From positions 30,047,561-30,111,560 of the forward strand of contig NC_088775.1 of the NCBI RefSeq assembly GCF_954871325.1: a DNA stretch of 64,000 nt. The letters run 5' to 3'. This document shows, in pieces, positions 1 to 12,389 of the stretch. Position 1 is the first letter of the stretch. Every line of letters begins with the position of its first letter. Both the position numbers and the translations under genes were made by a program. This stretch comes from Gordionus sp. m RMFG-2023 (Eukaryota; Nematomorpha; Gordioida; Chordodea; Parachordodidae). Under the pieces are notes generated by a model. That model saw only the letters and a list, made by a program, of their open reading frames with translations, was not told the DNA's origin and made no database searches.

Positions 1-363
1 AGTTGCATTGTAATATCAAAATTTGTCTGGTTTATTGGTAAACTCACACATAATATTTAATGAATATATATATATGATATATATAAGTATTAATATTTTA
101 TATATGTATAATTTTTTTTATAGTATTATATATATTTAAATTATATGCTCATATGAAATAAATTTAATTTTGCATTCTAGTATTTTTATTTATATTATAA
201 AAAATCATTAAATAAAAGTTTATCAAAATGTATCTATAAAAGTATCTAAAACAGATACAGATACGTCTAAAATATTATCTAGATACAGATACAGGTACTT
301 TAATCAAAAATCTCTCTAGATACAGATACCACATTTTTATATCTAGATACTTAAACAACTCTG
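1..363. mobile_element. Right end of a hAT-like non-autonomous element
   Basis: The block ends in ACTTAAACAACTCTG at 349-363, close to the right terminal motif TTTAACAACTCTG of the complete hAT at 56238-57764. Just inside it, 240-350 holds repeated AGATACAGATAC-like words, which look like subterminal repeats where transposase could bind. The left end is not in the window or is unrecognisable, so neither total length nor target duplication can be checked. The rest (1-240) is plain AT-rich sequence. The assignment rests on the terminal motif plus the subterminal repeats. Confidence 0.5.
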
Positions 364-536
364 GTTAATACCAATATTGAGTACATGAAAGTTGTGATGC
401 ACTATCAAAATTAGGCATAAAAGATCAATCTTTTAATTTTAACATCTAGATTTTGGAAGATTTTTCTGAGGCGAGAATTTTTTTATATTAAAATGATTTT
501 TTTGGAGCATTAAAGTAACTAATTATCGATTTGGAG

Positions 537-963
537 TCACTTTATCATGCCACACTTTATCAGGGCGACACTTTATCACTCAGTCACTTTATCATGCGTC
601 ATTTTATCTTGCGACACTTTATCACGCGTAAGAAAATTTAAGTGGGGTGTTTTTGTAAATAATTTATGTTAAACGGCTCGATTTGATAATACTTATGAAA
701 ATTAAAATATGAGTTAATACAAAAAAAATTAATTAAATATCGGAATTCAAACGTAAAAGTCAAAAATGAGATATTATCAAAATTTAACTTTTCAAATATA
801 TTATATTAAGTTTTAAGTATATCATGATAAAGTGTCGCATGATAAAATGTCGCGTGTTCAACTCTCGCATGATAAAGTGTTGCGTTATAAATGACTGAGT
901 GATAAAGTGTCGCCGTGATAAAGTGTCTCGTGATAAAGTGTCGCGTGATAAAATGTTGCTAGG
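537..963. repeat. Foldback element with arms of 15-bp subrepeats
   Basis: The left arm (about 537-633) is built from copies of a roughly 15-bp word, CACTTTATCATGCGA-like, and the right arm (about 826-958) from its reverse complement, TCGCATGATAAAGTG-like. Each arm has five to eight imperfect copies. Between them lies about 190 bp of AT-rich DNA without a reading frame. This is the layout of a foldback element or MITE whose inverted ends grew by tandem amplification. No transposase or clear target duplication was seen, so the superfamily is open. Confidence 0.75.
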
Positions 964-2391
964 CGCTAATGATCATATAAAATTTATTGGAACCAATCAT
1001 AATTGAAAATATAATAATTTCGAACACAAATGATTAAATTTTAGAAAATACAAAATATTTAAAAGCGAATATAAAACTGTTAAAAAATATTATTGTTATT
1101 TACCTGTTGTAAATCACGATTTAAGAGTATGATTTAAAAAGTTAATCAAAATATCGTTCATAAATGGAAATTTACTTTTCTTTGCGATCGCCAATTTTTT
1201 AAATAATTTGTTCTGAGTTGGGGATTGGATCTCGATGTATATCAAATGAAGCTAGTCAGTCGGTTCAATAAATTTAAGATATCGTACTTTTTATTCTCTG
1301 TAATTAAGTAAAGGCCCTCTCATTTATGCTTGTACTATTTGTTATCATTGCCAAAATATATAGTAATATATATTTGGGAAAACTCATAATAATATATTTT
1401 AAAGTATGCAATGCTTCCATTGTATTTCTTGGAGGATTATTTACTAAAATTAATTTTAAGATTTAAATTCTGAAATTAATTGGCCTTCAGATACATTTAT
1501 ATCCTTGAATAAAATGTAGCTAACTATTTTATTCAATATCAAGATTTAATATATCCTTAGATCAGGGAGTTATAAGATATAGGAGCTATTGATGAATCAC
1601 AAATCTTTCATTAATTGAGTCAGAAATGTATCTAAAAGTGGAATAAGAGCAATTATTTTATAGTAATCCTCAATTGAGTTTTTAATATTGGATCGATTAG
1701 TTCTTCGGCTAAAGCCTAGACTTGTGAATCTCAAAATCATATCATTTTGCTTTAGACTCAATAATCACATAAATCTAAGAGAAACTCTTAGTCGATATTA
1801 TTTTGTTTTCTACGTTGTAATATAATAATATTCGCGATTCTCATAACTTCAGCCAAATCCATATCATATATTTGAAAAATATTGCATAAAATTGTTGTAA
1901 AAAATAATTCACAAGTTTTGTGACGAATTATTGTGACTATTCCAATGAAAAATATCGGCACTTAATAATGTTACGTTTGAGATGAGATATCTTTTTCAGG
2001 TCATACCATGATATTTCTCCAAGGGCACTCAAAATAGGCTCTTCTAGATCCAAAAAATGTTGTAACAGCTTGAGTCAAAGGCTCCTTCTTGTCGGTTGCA
2101 GTTTCTTTCTTCCGGTAGCACAAGAAGTCTCAGCAATATTTATATTCTGTCTGAACTTTTTATATACTCCAGAAATTTTGCAATCATAGTTATTAGTAGA
2201 GATCCAGATTTGGTTGATAAAATCTTATTAGTTAAAAAAAATTTAAGAAAATTAAATTAAATTTTTGTGAGATAAAACAATTCATGAAAACCTTTTATAT
2301 TTTACTAAAAAAATTTCTAGGAGGTGGAGGTTGACTACGCGCCAGCTGGGCCATTTAAAAATTTAAGCCAATTCTTAGAAAAATAAATAAG
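964..2391. other. Anonymous AT-rich stretch
   Basis: No gene, transposon end or tandem repeat was recognised. A minus-strand frame of about 45 codons around 2030-2150 has mixed codons but no recognisable motif. The stretch probably lies in an intron or upstream of the SLC6 exons. Confidence 0.4.
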
Positions 2392-2393
2392 TA

Positions 2394-5029
2394 GGGGAGA
2401 CCGGGGTTATATTGTCCATAAAAAATTGAGAGGCTGTGAAAAGGAGAAGAAATAATTTATCAAAATAATTTTGATGTTATTTTATTCTTTATATAATTAT
2501 CTACGGTAGAAATTAATATCTAATAAAAAAATATTATATATTTTTTTAAATTTAAATTTAAAAAAAATGAAAATTTTTGAGTCATGAAAAAGAGACGGGG
2601 GATGTATTGTCCTTTTGTGGGGCATGTTTTATACTATCATTTTCTAAGCATTTTATTCATTTTTTTCATATAAAAATCATAACAAACATATAATATTAAC
2701 ATACAACACATTTATTACATATAAAAAATGGATTAAAATCACAACATGATCCATGTGCCCATAAATGACAATCCAATCTTCATTATGGTGGTGAGTTTGA
2801 TAGTTTTTGTGGCACACTAAACAAAATTCTTTTTTGCCAGCATTCATATTTAAACTTTTTTTATTATTGGTTTGATTTTTTTTCAGATTATTAGCCCTAG
2901 ATCTGGCTATTTTTTTGTAAGGTGAAGAGGGGAGGGAGAGTCAATAGAACTATACCACTGTCAGAGCACAGCTCAATGACTTCAATAGATTGGTGAGATT
3001 TATGATTATCTAATATAAGCAAAACTTTTTTATCTTGACTGGGCTTAGTGTATTTTATAAAATGATTTTAAAAATATATTAAATCTTCAGCCAGCATCCA
3101 CCCAGAATCATTAGACACGCCAATGCATCCTACAGGGCCATCTCTTAAATAATGATCATAAAATTTTTTCCTGGGATATATAAACATAGGTGGAATAGAA
3201 TTTCCTAGAGCATTGACAGCAATTGCCAAGGTCATAAGTGTACCACATTCTGATGTAGTAATTGCCACAACCTGTTTTTCACCTTTCCTTGCAATAACTT
3301 TATTAGGCCGTTGAACTGTTGTTAATCCTATGAAAATATTAAAGATTTGCTATCATTTATATTTTAATTAACCAGTTTCATCCATATTATATATATCACA
3401 TGGTAGAAAGTTATTTTCCCTTGTGACAGTCAAATAATTAAAAAATAAATCAACCATTTTCATATTAAAATTGGTAGCCCTGGCTATACTTGTTGTAGCC
3501 TCTGGTGTTCTCAAAGAAATGGTTGGATTTCTTTTAATAAATGCTCCAACCCAGTCTTCACCAGCTGATTGAGTTATTTCACAAGATTTTGGTACTTGTA
3601 AACTATACCTCTTGGCCATTTGATAAGCTAAAACTCTAACCTAAATTTAAACATAAGACATTAAATTATTTATATATTAAGGCAATCTAATTAAAATCCT
3701 AATTCTTAAATTTTATTCTGAATTTATTTAATAATTAATATAATAAAATATATCATACATAATTAAACCTCTAATGTATAGGTAAGAACCAAAATATGTT
3801 TTAATGCATGATATAATTTAATGCTAAATCAATGAATAAATCATTTTAAAATTAATATACATGGCAGCATCATTTTATTTATATATCATACACACATAAT
3901 TAAATCTTTAATATACAGGTAAGATATGATTTAATGCATGATATAATATATATAATGCTACATTGAATAAATCATTTTAAAATTAATATTAATACATGGC
4001 AGCATCATTTTAAAATTAATATATATACATGGCAGCATCATTTTATTTACATATATATATCATACACACTTAAATAAATATCATTCTAATGTATAAGTTA
4101 AATTCTTACTTTAAAGTATTTTAAAATTAATAAAGATGTTTCATTAACATATAATGTAAATAATTTAAAAAAATTTTCTCAAGTTTATTATTATTTAACT
4201 AAAGAAATACCATGGCATAAATTTAAAGATTATAAAAAAAATCATTTTACAGAGATATATGATATAACAAAGGATTAAAATACTTGATTAGGGCATAATC
4301 CTGAAAATAATCTTGATCCTTTAATTAAATAATCTGTTAATTTAGCTTCTTGAATAGGAGAATATACTGATCTGTAAAGATATCGCTCTTGAAAATCTTC
4401 ATTTCTTTTGAACAATTTATTATACCTCTTAATGCTTAGTTTCTTAAATATATACTAATTTAAATATATAAATATACCTCCCATAACTTAAATTCGTATT
4501 CATGGTTATAACTGTCAAAGGTATCTTATATTTCAGCATTTGAAGAATACTTGCCTTTTGATTATCATTATTTTCTTTGTTAGTTTTTCTAAGTTAATCA
4601 GAACCAATATTTTAATGAATGTATGTAAAAGGAAAAGACGCACCCCGCTAATACCTTCCCCAGGTCCACAGGATCATTTAAAAATTAAATTTAGAATATT
4701 AAAATAACATAATGATTGTCAATATTTTTATATATGATAAAATGGAGATTTTTTTATCATTTAGAATTTATATTAAGTCTGAACAACTTTTATAAAAAAA
4801 GTTATTCGTGAAAATGTAAAATTTAAAAAAGTTACTTTGGGTATGTTGAAACTTAAATTTGCATTTAAAATTTTTCATGAGCAATTTTGTCCGAAACAAT
4901 TTTGGATCTACTTAAGCACCTTATTATAATACATATTGGGCTTAAATTACAAATCTTAAACTTTATTAATTTTTAAATTATTTGAGAAGGAAATACCTAC
5001 CCCGGGAACACACTATCCCCGGTCTCCCC
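2394..5029 (-). mobile_element. pogo/Tigger-type DNA transposon with GGGGAGACCGGGG ends
   Basis: The left end reads TA-GGGGAGACCGGGG (TA at 2392-2393) and the right end CCCCGGTCTCCCC-TA (TA at 5030-5031). These are inverted repeats of at least 13 bp flanked by the TA duplication expected of the Tc1/mariner/pogo group. A pogo-class transposase gene lies inside on the minus strand. The internal non-coding part (about 3660-4250) has short repeats around the phrase CATGGCAGCATCATTTTA. The element lies upstream of the first visible SLC6 exon, probably in an intron of that gene. Confidence 0.85.
2900..4605 (-). pseudogene. pogo/Tigger transposase, spliced and decayed
   Basis: The gene reads from about 4605 down to 2900. 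An N-terminal piece (about 4480-4600) and a second one (about 4284-4440, with LTDYLIKGSRLFSGL) match the DNA-binding head of Tigger-like proteins. The third exon, 3640-3373, carries MAKRYSLQVPK, SLRTPEATTSIARATNF and ends in NMDETG, which holds the first catalytic Asp. A 45-bp GT-AG intron (3328-3372) follows. The next exon gives QRPNKVIARKGEKQVVAITT, then LLILDNHKSH with the second Asp at about 2990. An in-frame TAA follows EDLIYF at about 3065, and another stop follows LPPLHLTKK. The usual C-terminal LQPLD segment with the third Asp was not found. The copy is almost certainly inactive. Confidence 0.8.
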
Positions 5030-5316
5030 TACTGCTCATATTTTCATCATTTTCCCTTCAAAACAATTTACAAAATACAGCCATTATTCAAAATAAATTT
5101 TAAGAATCGGGATCAATAATTTTTTAAGAAAAAATCCGGATCTGTTCCGAAATTTTGACCTCTATAGATCTCTGATATTTCTTCCTTTTTAAAAATTTAT
5201 CCCATCTAGCCCCCTTAATTTCTTTACATTTATCTTTTTTTTCGTTTATACGAATTCTGACTATTTTATGTAATCTTATAGTCGTATTTATTTTTTTTTA
5301 AAAAAATTTTTTTCAG

Positions 5317-8300
5317 GTCCTGGATTAGCTTTTGTGGTCTATACTGAAGCCGTTGCTAACATGCCCTTTCCTTATGTATGGGCCTCTTTATTTTTCCTCA
5401 TGATTTTTACTGTTGGAATTGATTCTCAGGTTACTTAATTGTGTTTATTATATTATGCTTTACATCGTTGGTATTATAAATACCTTGTTATTCTCTTTTT
5501 TACTTACAACTGTATTATTCTTTCCTTTGTTTTACACCATTGTAAAATTATAAACAGAGCTTTTTATATGATATTCACTTGAAACTGGTCCTAGCCAGTT
5601 TAAGGATGGCCAATATACATATATACTTTATAAAAATACTTCGATGGATTTTTTTTTGGTAAACAAAACTGGCAGTATATAAGAACAAAAAAAATATATA
5701 TTTTGATTGATATTTTTTTATTTGAAAGAATTATGATTCTTTTCTTTTAGTTTGTATTTTTTAACCTAAAAATTTGCTTCTATCATAACCGACGTATGTT
5801 TAATAAATGTTTTCTTCTTTGGGGTCTGCCCGCGACGGGAGTTGGATACGATGACAAAAATGCCCGCTAAGTCCGGTCCCCCAGTCCTAATCTTCGACAA
5901 TCCCTGACCATGGAACTCCGTCGATCCCTCCTTATCACTCATGGTTGAACAGACAATGATCATGGCTCCAACCATTTCATTAATAAATTAGAAATGTATT
6001 GTAAACTTCTTCTTTTTTTATTGAAGATAATTCAGTTATAACGACATGCCCTTAATTTTTTTCGATATAACATTCAATTATTATGATGGGATTTTATATA
6101 TAATTTCGCCCTTCACGGAACAGCGAAATTGGATGGGCATCTTAACCGATAATGAAATTATATTTTTATATTCATTATTTTAAAATTACTTGACCATTAA
6201 ACTAATATATATACCAATTTATGAATCGGGTTAATAGCTTATTGGCACTAAATTGTTCTATTTTTGGTTCAAATAATTTAAGGTTACCTTATAAAGAGCC
6301 ATTGAAAAGTTTTAGATTCAATATCGGGATTTAAATATTTATTTAACCTTTCTGCACTATATAGCGAAATGCGACCATTAAACCCTGCTTTTTATTATTA
6401 AACGATTAAAAAAATGAATAATGAAATTATTTTTTCAAAAAATATAGTTTGCCATGTTTGAAACATGTGTTTCAGCGTTCACTGACGAATTCCCTCAGTT
6501 TTTGGCCCGGCGTAAACTAGCATTTTGCGGGTTCATGTGCGCTCTCTTATGTTTGTTGGGTATCCCTTCTGTTGCCCAAGGTGGCATGTACGTGCTTCAA
6601 TTGATTGATCATTACAGCGCCGCTTTTTCTCTCATGGTTATATCTCTCCTTGAGCTGTTTGCCATCAACTACGTTTACGGTAAATGTAGAAATATATTTG
6701 TGTTAGGGCTCTTGTATTGGGGGGGGGATGGTATATTAACAGAATTATCGTATTTGTTTAAAATATGACAGTTTAAAAATTGCACCAAAAAATATTTTAA
6801 GCAAATTTAAATCTTAGTTTTATAATATTAGTTTTCGAGGAAATTTGACGCCTAAAGAATTTTGACATGACATCCGATTATGACGTATTTATTTTATTTC
6901 TAATGTTAGATTGGATCTAGATTTAAAGGGCTTGCTTGTTGAGTTTTTAACTTTTGTAACTGACTGATCCCACTGAGTTTGATGGTAAGAATGGCGTTCT
7001 AATTAATAAGCTAGCTGTAAAATATTAAGCAAAGTTTGTAACATATTTAAAAAATTTATATTCTCATTAATTGCAACACAATAGGCACGGAGAAATTTAT
7101 GATGGATATAGAAATTATGATTAACAAGAAACCATCTGCCTACTGGAAAATATTATGGAGATACGTGACGCCAGCCATCATAATTGTAATTTTTTAATTT
7201 GGTCTACTTTATTATTTATTTTCTCTTACAATTTTAATTAGGGCTGTGTAGATATTAAATATCGGATCGGATCGGTACCGATATTTAGCGTTTTCCAAAA
7301 ATATCAGATCGAGCCGATACCTGTAAAAAACCAATCCGATCCCTTTTTCTTTTTTTTTGTTATTTTATGTGTATATTTATTTTACATTATTATAATTTTC
7401 AAAATATTTTTTTTTAAACAATGCTAATTAAATTTAAATAGATTTATAGTATTTTAAAATTTTTTTTTATAAAAATAGAAAGGAACACCCAATGTTTTAT
7501 TTATTTTAAATCTTCTTAAAGAATAACGCCAATTTTATTATTTATACTTAAAATAAAAGAATTTTTTAAAATATGGTATCTGAATTAGTGATCTGCATCG
7601 GGCCTAATTTTTCAAGCCTGGCATGGCCCGAAATTTTTTTTTAGTAAAGCTTTGCCGGCCCAAACCCGAAATTTTTTTTAAAACAATTTACCGACCTAGC
7701 CCGGCCCGAATTTATTTAAATATAGAAATTAATCTTTATAATTACTCAAAATAAAAGGCATATGTTATATGTCGTTTAGTTTCAATAAATAAAATCAAAT
7801 ATTTTTTTTTACATAAAAAAATTCAATATAAAATTGATAAATTTAGATATATTTAAAAAAATTTCCAAGGTCCGATCCGATTCGGCCCGAATTTTTTTAA
7901 AATATTGGGCCCGGCCCGAACCCGATTGTTTTAAAGAGAATTCGGCCCGAAGCCCGATCGGGTCGGGTACGAGCCGGGCCTAACTTTGCAGATCTCTAAT
8001 CTGAATTATGGAAATATTTTACTTTGTTAATTTTGCAAGGAGGAATAATGAAAGTTTCATTAATTCCATCTTTTGCATTAAATATATTGATTTCGTAATT
8101 ACATTTTGTTCAAAGGGGGGTGGTGAAAAATCAGTATAAATATCGGATCGGGTTTGAACCAATATTGGATCGGATCTGTGAAAAATATGTGGATCAGCAC
8201 ACCCCTAATTTTAATATATTCTACTGTTGACTTTAGAACTAGAGTGTATCATGACATAGGAAATTCATAGTTTTAAAGTGAATAATTTTATACTTACCTG

Positions 8301-9760
8301 TTTTATCCTAGCATGTTACATGAATTTTGAGCTTAAATTTTGCCTTTTATTTATTATTTAACTATTTATTGGATTCATATTAAAATTGATTCAAAATTTT
8401 ACAGTGAAATTGTCTTAAACTACATGCTACAATACGATTTCCTCAAAATCATGGCTATAAAAATTAAAAAATACGTGCATAGTGATTTAAATTTTACGAA
8501 TTCCTCCATATCCTAATGCACTAAATTTTCCACAAACTCTTCAAAATATGTACTCATTTTTTTACATGTCAATTATGGCACACTCAATTTTAACCCAACG
8601 ATTAGATAGTTTGTATTGTGCTTAAAAGTACCAGATGGTTATAAATAATAGATTATTTATCTATGTTTTGGCAGTCGCTCGAATCGAAACGGTCTTAATT
8701 TAATAATCATACTTTTACAGGATTTATGTCACTATTAACTTTAGTTGTAAATAAAATGTTTATTGATAAAATAATAAAATTTATTTATCTACCAATAAAA
8801 TTTAGCATCATTATTTTCCCCTAGATATTTTTTTAAATAACTACCATCTTGTGAGACCGAACATTTTTCGGTCTGAAACTAGAATATCATTGTGGAAGCT
8901 TTCCTATGATCATCCTATATCGAAGTCAGTTTCAAATATAATTTTTCCCCTATAAAGCGTTAATGTTATGATCGCCTAAATATTTTAGTAAATTCCATAA
9001 TTCATAAAATTCCCATAATATTTCAATGTAATGACAAATCTTGTTTAAAAAAAATAATATATAATAAAAACCCGTTGCATTTAAGAAAAATAAGAACAAT
9101 AAATAAGTAAATGTTTTAGCGTTAGGAATCGATGCGTCTGCCATTTTTAGCACTTTCTTTGTTATATTAATAGGGCCTTTTGATTTCCTCTATAGTATAT
9201 TTCGAACCGCTCACTTACAACGATACTTATACATATCCGCAATGGGCTACTGTTGTTGGGTGGCTTTTAGCGTTAGCATCTCTCGTTCCCCTTCCCATCC
9301 TCATGTATGTCGCAATCCATAAGTCGCCTGGAAAGACTTGTTACCAGGTTTTATCATTTATTGTTTATCATATTTTATTTTTATGTTAAATAAAGATTTT
9401 TTTAATATCACATATTTTATATATTTTTTTCTATTATTTTATTAGAAATTCAAAAATTCATTGAAACCTACCGAAAAATGGGGCCCTTATCTTGAACAAG
9501 ATTGCATTGAATACAAAGAAAAGATGGCAATTTTAAAGTTTATAGAACCCATATTTTTATTATATATGTTTTTTTAAAAATTAATCAAAAAATTTTTCAA
9601 GATAATTACCCAGATAATTTTTTTGATTTCTATTTGTTAATTGAGGCAGAGGTTGAGTTACGTGCAGAAAATCAATGGCCAAGAGGCTTTACATATGGCG
9701 CGAATGAGTCGTATTTCCTTACGCACTTTATTTAAAGAACGGTATACAATAAATGCATAA
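5317..9760 (+). CDS. SLC6 sodium/chloride-dependent transporter, C-terminal half (six exons)
   Basis: Exons are 5317-5429, 6448-6679, 7085-7185, 9174-9347, 9446-9537 and 9646-9760, all with GT-AG borders and matching phases, giving 274 residues to TAA. Exon 1 encodes extracellular loop 4 (PGLAFVVYTEA) and TM8, with GIDSQ at the Na2 sodium site. Exon 2 holds FETCVSAF, TM9 and TM10 (GGMYVLQLIDHYSAA). Exon 3 has DIEIMINKKPSAYWK and starts TM11. Exon 4 completes TM11, has FEPLTYNDTYTYP and TM12. Exons 5-6 form the cytoplasmic tail with KWGPYLEQ, ending RTLFKERYTINA. The family co-transports neurotransmitters, glycine or other amino acids with Na+ and Cl-. DIE-M, WxxVTP and WGPxL resemble the glycine-transporter branch, but substrate is inferred. 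Exons for TM1-TM7 were not found and presumably lie upstream of the window. No break was seen. Confidence 0.93.
5440..5960. repeat. Possible LTR-related remnant in SLC6 intron
   Basis: The block around TTGAAACTGGTCCTAGCCAG (5578-5600) and the later C-rich stretch around 5815-5950 resemble in order and wording the solo LTR at 29539-29972, which has TTGAAACTGGTTCTTACCAG and a C-rich 3' third. The ends are unclear and no target duplication was found, so it is only a candidate old LTR copy. Confidence 0.35.
7239..8207. mobile_element. Non-autonomous hAT element in SLC6 intron
   Basis: The left end is TAGGGCTGTGTAG and the right end, read inward, is TAGGGGTGTGCTG. The 8-bp target duplication ATTTTAAT is exact at 7231-7238 and 8208-8215. 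Both interiors carry repeated ATCGGATCGG words next to the ends. There is no transposase reading frame. The element was later hit by a second hAT MITE (7586-7998). It sits in the 2-kb intron between SLC6 exons 3 and 4. Confidence 0.9.
7586..7998. mobile_element. hAT MITE of the GGCCCG-rich family, nested
   Basis: The 413-bp element starts TAGTGATCTGCATCGGGCC and ends, read inward, TAGAGATCTGCA. The target duplication ATCTGAAT is exact at 7578-7585 and 7999-8006. The body repeats GGCCCGAATTTTTT-like words in both directions with poly-T/A spacers. This copy gives the ends for the degraded relatives elsewhere in the window (22380, 30300, 36472, 59761). No reading frame is present. Confidence 0.9.
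8216..9173. other. Intron sequence without recognised content
   Basis: The rest of the SLC6 intron before exon 4. It is AT-rich; no element ends or reading frames could be supported. Confidence 0.5.
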
Positions 9761-10789
9761 CGGCAACAATTTCTGAGCTGACTTAAGTGGGTCTTACATT
9801 CATGCTGCCGCATTTTAAAGAAACACACAATGGTCTTATCATTTTTGCATTTTATTGGCTGGATAACTAGATTTTTTTGACTTGTTATTCCACAATCAAT
9901 GTCCAAGATCTATCCAAAGGGGGTGGATTATTACAATTTGTTGGGCGGCTTCACCAACAAACAATATTTACTGGCCTGGTCCCGCCTATGATAAATTATG
10001 ATTAGATATTTTTTTATTTTGCTCTTTAAAATTTATAATATCCATCTCCATTAAAATTGGCTGAACAGACACAATTCTAAAATCTGCCAATGTTTCGTGT
10101 TTTATTTGTGTTTATGGGTGCGTGCTTTAGCTAGTTTAATAGTGTTACTAAATGGCATTTTTAAAAACGGCTCTTCCAATATTTTAGTCATAAATTATTT
10201 TGCAAGCCTGGAAATTTTGCTTATAGATAGCAGAAGTGTGGTAGTAACAAAACCTTGAGACTTTTTAAATATTATTTTGGCTAAAATCTTATTTAATATC
10301 GGTGAAATCGAGTTAACACTACAGTATAGTAGCCAATGGAAATTTATTAACAAAATTATCCATTTTAAATGATATGATATATTACGAGAATGGTGTCCTT
10401 CAACCTTGTTTGTCTCAGGACCTCTAGCATAATTGGGGAGGGATGGGGCAAATTTGTCTGTTTTGGTAAATATTATATTTTATGAATTTCTCCCTAGACA
10501 CCCCCCTCTCCATTTGAAAGAAATATTAGAAAAAGTTAATAATTTTATTATTATAATGCCTTCAAAATTTTTAGAAAAAAGGCATTTTTATAAAAAAAAC
10601 ATGAAAGCCCAAAATTATTTTTATAAAATCGAATATAACCAAAGTGGACCTAATTCAATAGTGCTCCCCTCTCTTAGCAAAATCCCTGATACAAGGGAGT
10701 GGCTCCTTTGGAAGATAAAGAGCGCGATGCTAATGTATAGCTATAATTAAGCCCGAGACTAATATTGTGACTTAGGTGGGTTGAGATTT
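9761..10789. other. 3' flank of the SLC6 gene, no recognised gene
   Basis: This follows the SLC6 stop codon and should contain the 3' untranslated region. I saw no convincing poly-A signal in a good context. An open frame at 10433-10750 has biased AT codons and no motif and is not called. Confidence 0.4.
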
Positions 10790-11040
10790 TCCAATGGGAA
10801 TGCTTCGAAAAATTTATAATAATTCCATATGGAGATGGGAAAGTGTAATCGCCCTCGGGTTGTCCTCTCGATTTAAGGTATGCAACGGAGTTTCCAATCA
10901 ATTGCTATCGTTTCTCTAGGGGGAGGGGTAACCTAGCGAAAGAGGTTTCCAAATAGTAGAATTTCTGGTTAGTTTACCTATGATGGTGTTACAAAATGGA
11001 CGCATGGATATGAAAGCGTTAAATAACGAAGGCGTCCTAG
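10790..11040. repeat. Dispersed repeat shared with 30990-31260
   Basis: The phrases CTCGATTTAAGGTATG, GCAACG and GGTTTAC-TAT-ATGG followed by GGATATGAA-GCG occur in the same order and spacing here and around 31090-31240. The copies are clearly diverged. No reading frame, tRNA-like head or terminal repeat identifies the family. It might be an old SINE, an LTR piece or an unclassified repeat. Confidence 0.55.
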
Positions 11041-11483
11041 CCTATCTTTGGGCGTAAGGTAGCTTTTCCCTAATAGGTTAGACTCTTAAGCTTGTTTTTC
11101 TAGAAGGATACCATTTTGTGAGGATCGCAATGTACTTTGTAATTTCATTCTTAAATATGAAGAAGACCTTGTAGGCTGGGGACACACACGATAGTATATT
11201 GCATATAAGATTTCTCTCTTGGGAAACACCAGCAAGGAAATTGTTTGACTCAACAATCTTTATCGGAAATCTTAGATATACTAGAGTTTTATTGTGCATG
11301 AGAATGTAAGATAATGATTAAGTAGACATATCTGGGTTGGTTTTATTTACTGCTTTCTTATTGAATATTTGTTTTGTTATTCTAAAGATTAAACTCCAAA
11401 AGCCTCATAAATCTTTTAATATGATGCCATTGGCCATCAAGAATCATCAGGGTGTATTGCCAGGAGGATACGGAGGCTCCCCC

Positions 11484-11590
11484 GCTAATTTTCTTTTTTA
11501 GCCCCTTTCCAAATTTTGAGGGGGAAGGGTTTACCGCTAATTTTTTTGTTTTTTTAGCCCCTTTCCAAATTTTGAGGGGGGGTTTAGCTC
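11484..11590 (+). repeat. Two-copy tandem repeat, about 60 bp
   Basis: The phrase TTTAGCCCCTTTCCAAATTT followed by TGAGGGGG occurs twice in a row, each copy preceded by GCTAATTTT. It lies just outside the giant hAT element. Confidence 0.75.
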
Positions 11591-12389
11591 GCACCAAAAA
11601 AATTTGTTATTTTTTCAAAGTGTTAAATCTAAATCCCTTAGTGTTGTTAAACGGCTAAGCCGAGTCGATTTAGCTACGACTCGAGCCAGTTTCTAGTCGA
11701 TAAAACGGCTCAGACTCGAGTCGACTAAATGAGCCGCATTAGTCGGCTCATTTAGTCGGCACACTTAGTTGATTCAGAGGTTAGCTTGAGTTTAATTTAA
11801 ATTTAGACCCAAAATTTATTTTTATGTTATTGAGATATTTTAAATAATTAGAATTTTATTTATTTATTTTTAGTGAAATAATTTATTTTATTTATATTTA
11901 ATATTAATATTTTATTATTATCAAACAAAAATTTTTTTTTAATTTTATTTCAAATATGTTTTGATCTTATAATAAAAATGGATTTATTTATTTGATTTTT
12001 TTTAAATAAAACAAAATTCATATTTTCGAGCTAAAAATTTTAAGCAAAAAATAATTTTTGAAATACAAACATATTTTGTTGATTTTTTTATAAATTTTTA
12101 AATCTTTTTTAAGAAATACTTTTGTTAATTTTATCATAAATAAATAATCTTTTAGGTCAAATCTTCTATAGTTTTTTTTATATTATTTTTATAAATATAT
12201 CTATATTTTAAGTTTATTTTATTATAAGAGGTGGTTTTTCTAAATAATTTTTTTATAAATATATCTATATTTTAAGAATATATAAAAGAGCTGGTTTTTC
12301 TTTTTATAAATATATCTATATTTTAAGTATATTAAAAGAAATGGTTTTTCTAAATTATTTTTTTATTAATATGTCAAACTTTTTTTTAA

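Noticed and set aside
5766-5975. 69-residue minus-strand ORF
   Set aside because: Falls in a repeat related to the solo LTR at 29539-29972; no motif.
9658-9906. 82-residue minus-strand ORF
   Set aside because: It lies opposite the last SLC6 exon, which has matching splice sites and phase; no motif in the antisense frame.
10433-10750. 105-residue plus-strand ORF
   Set aside because: AT-driven codons, no domain, no splice or promoter context.
11382-11658. ORFs on both strands
   Set aside because: They read through the two-copy AGCCCCTTTCCAAATTTTGA repeat and carry no motif.
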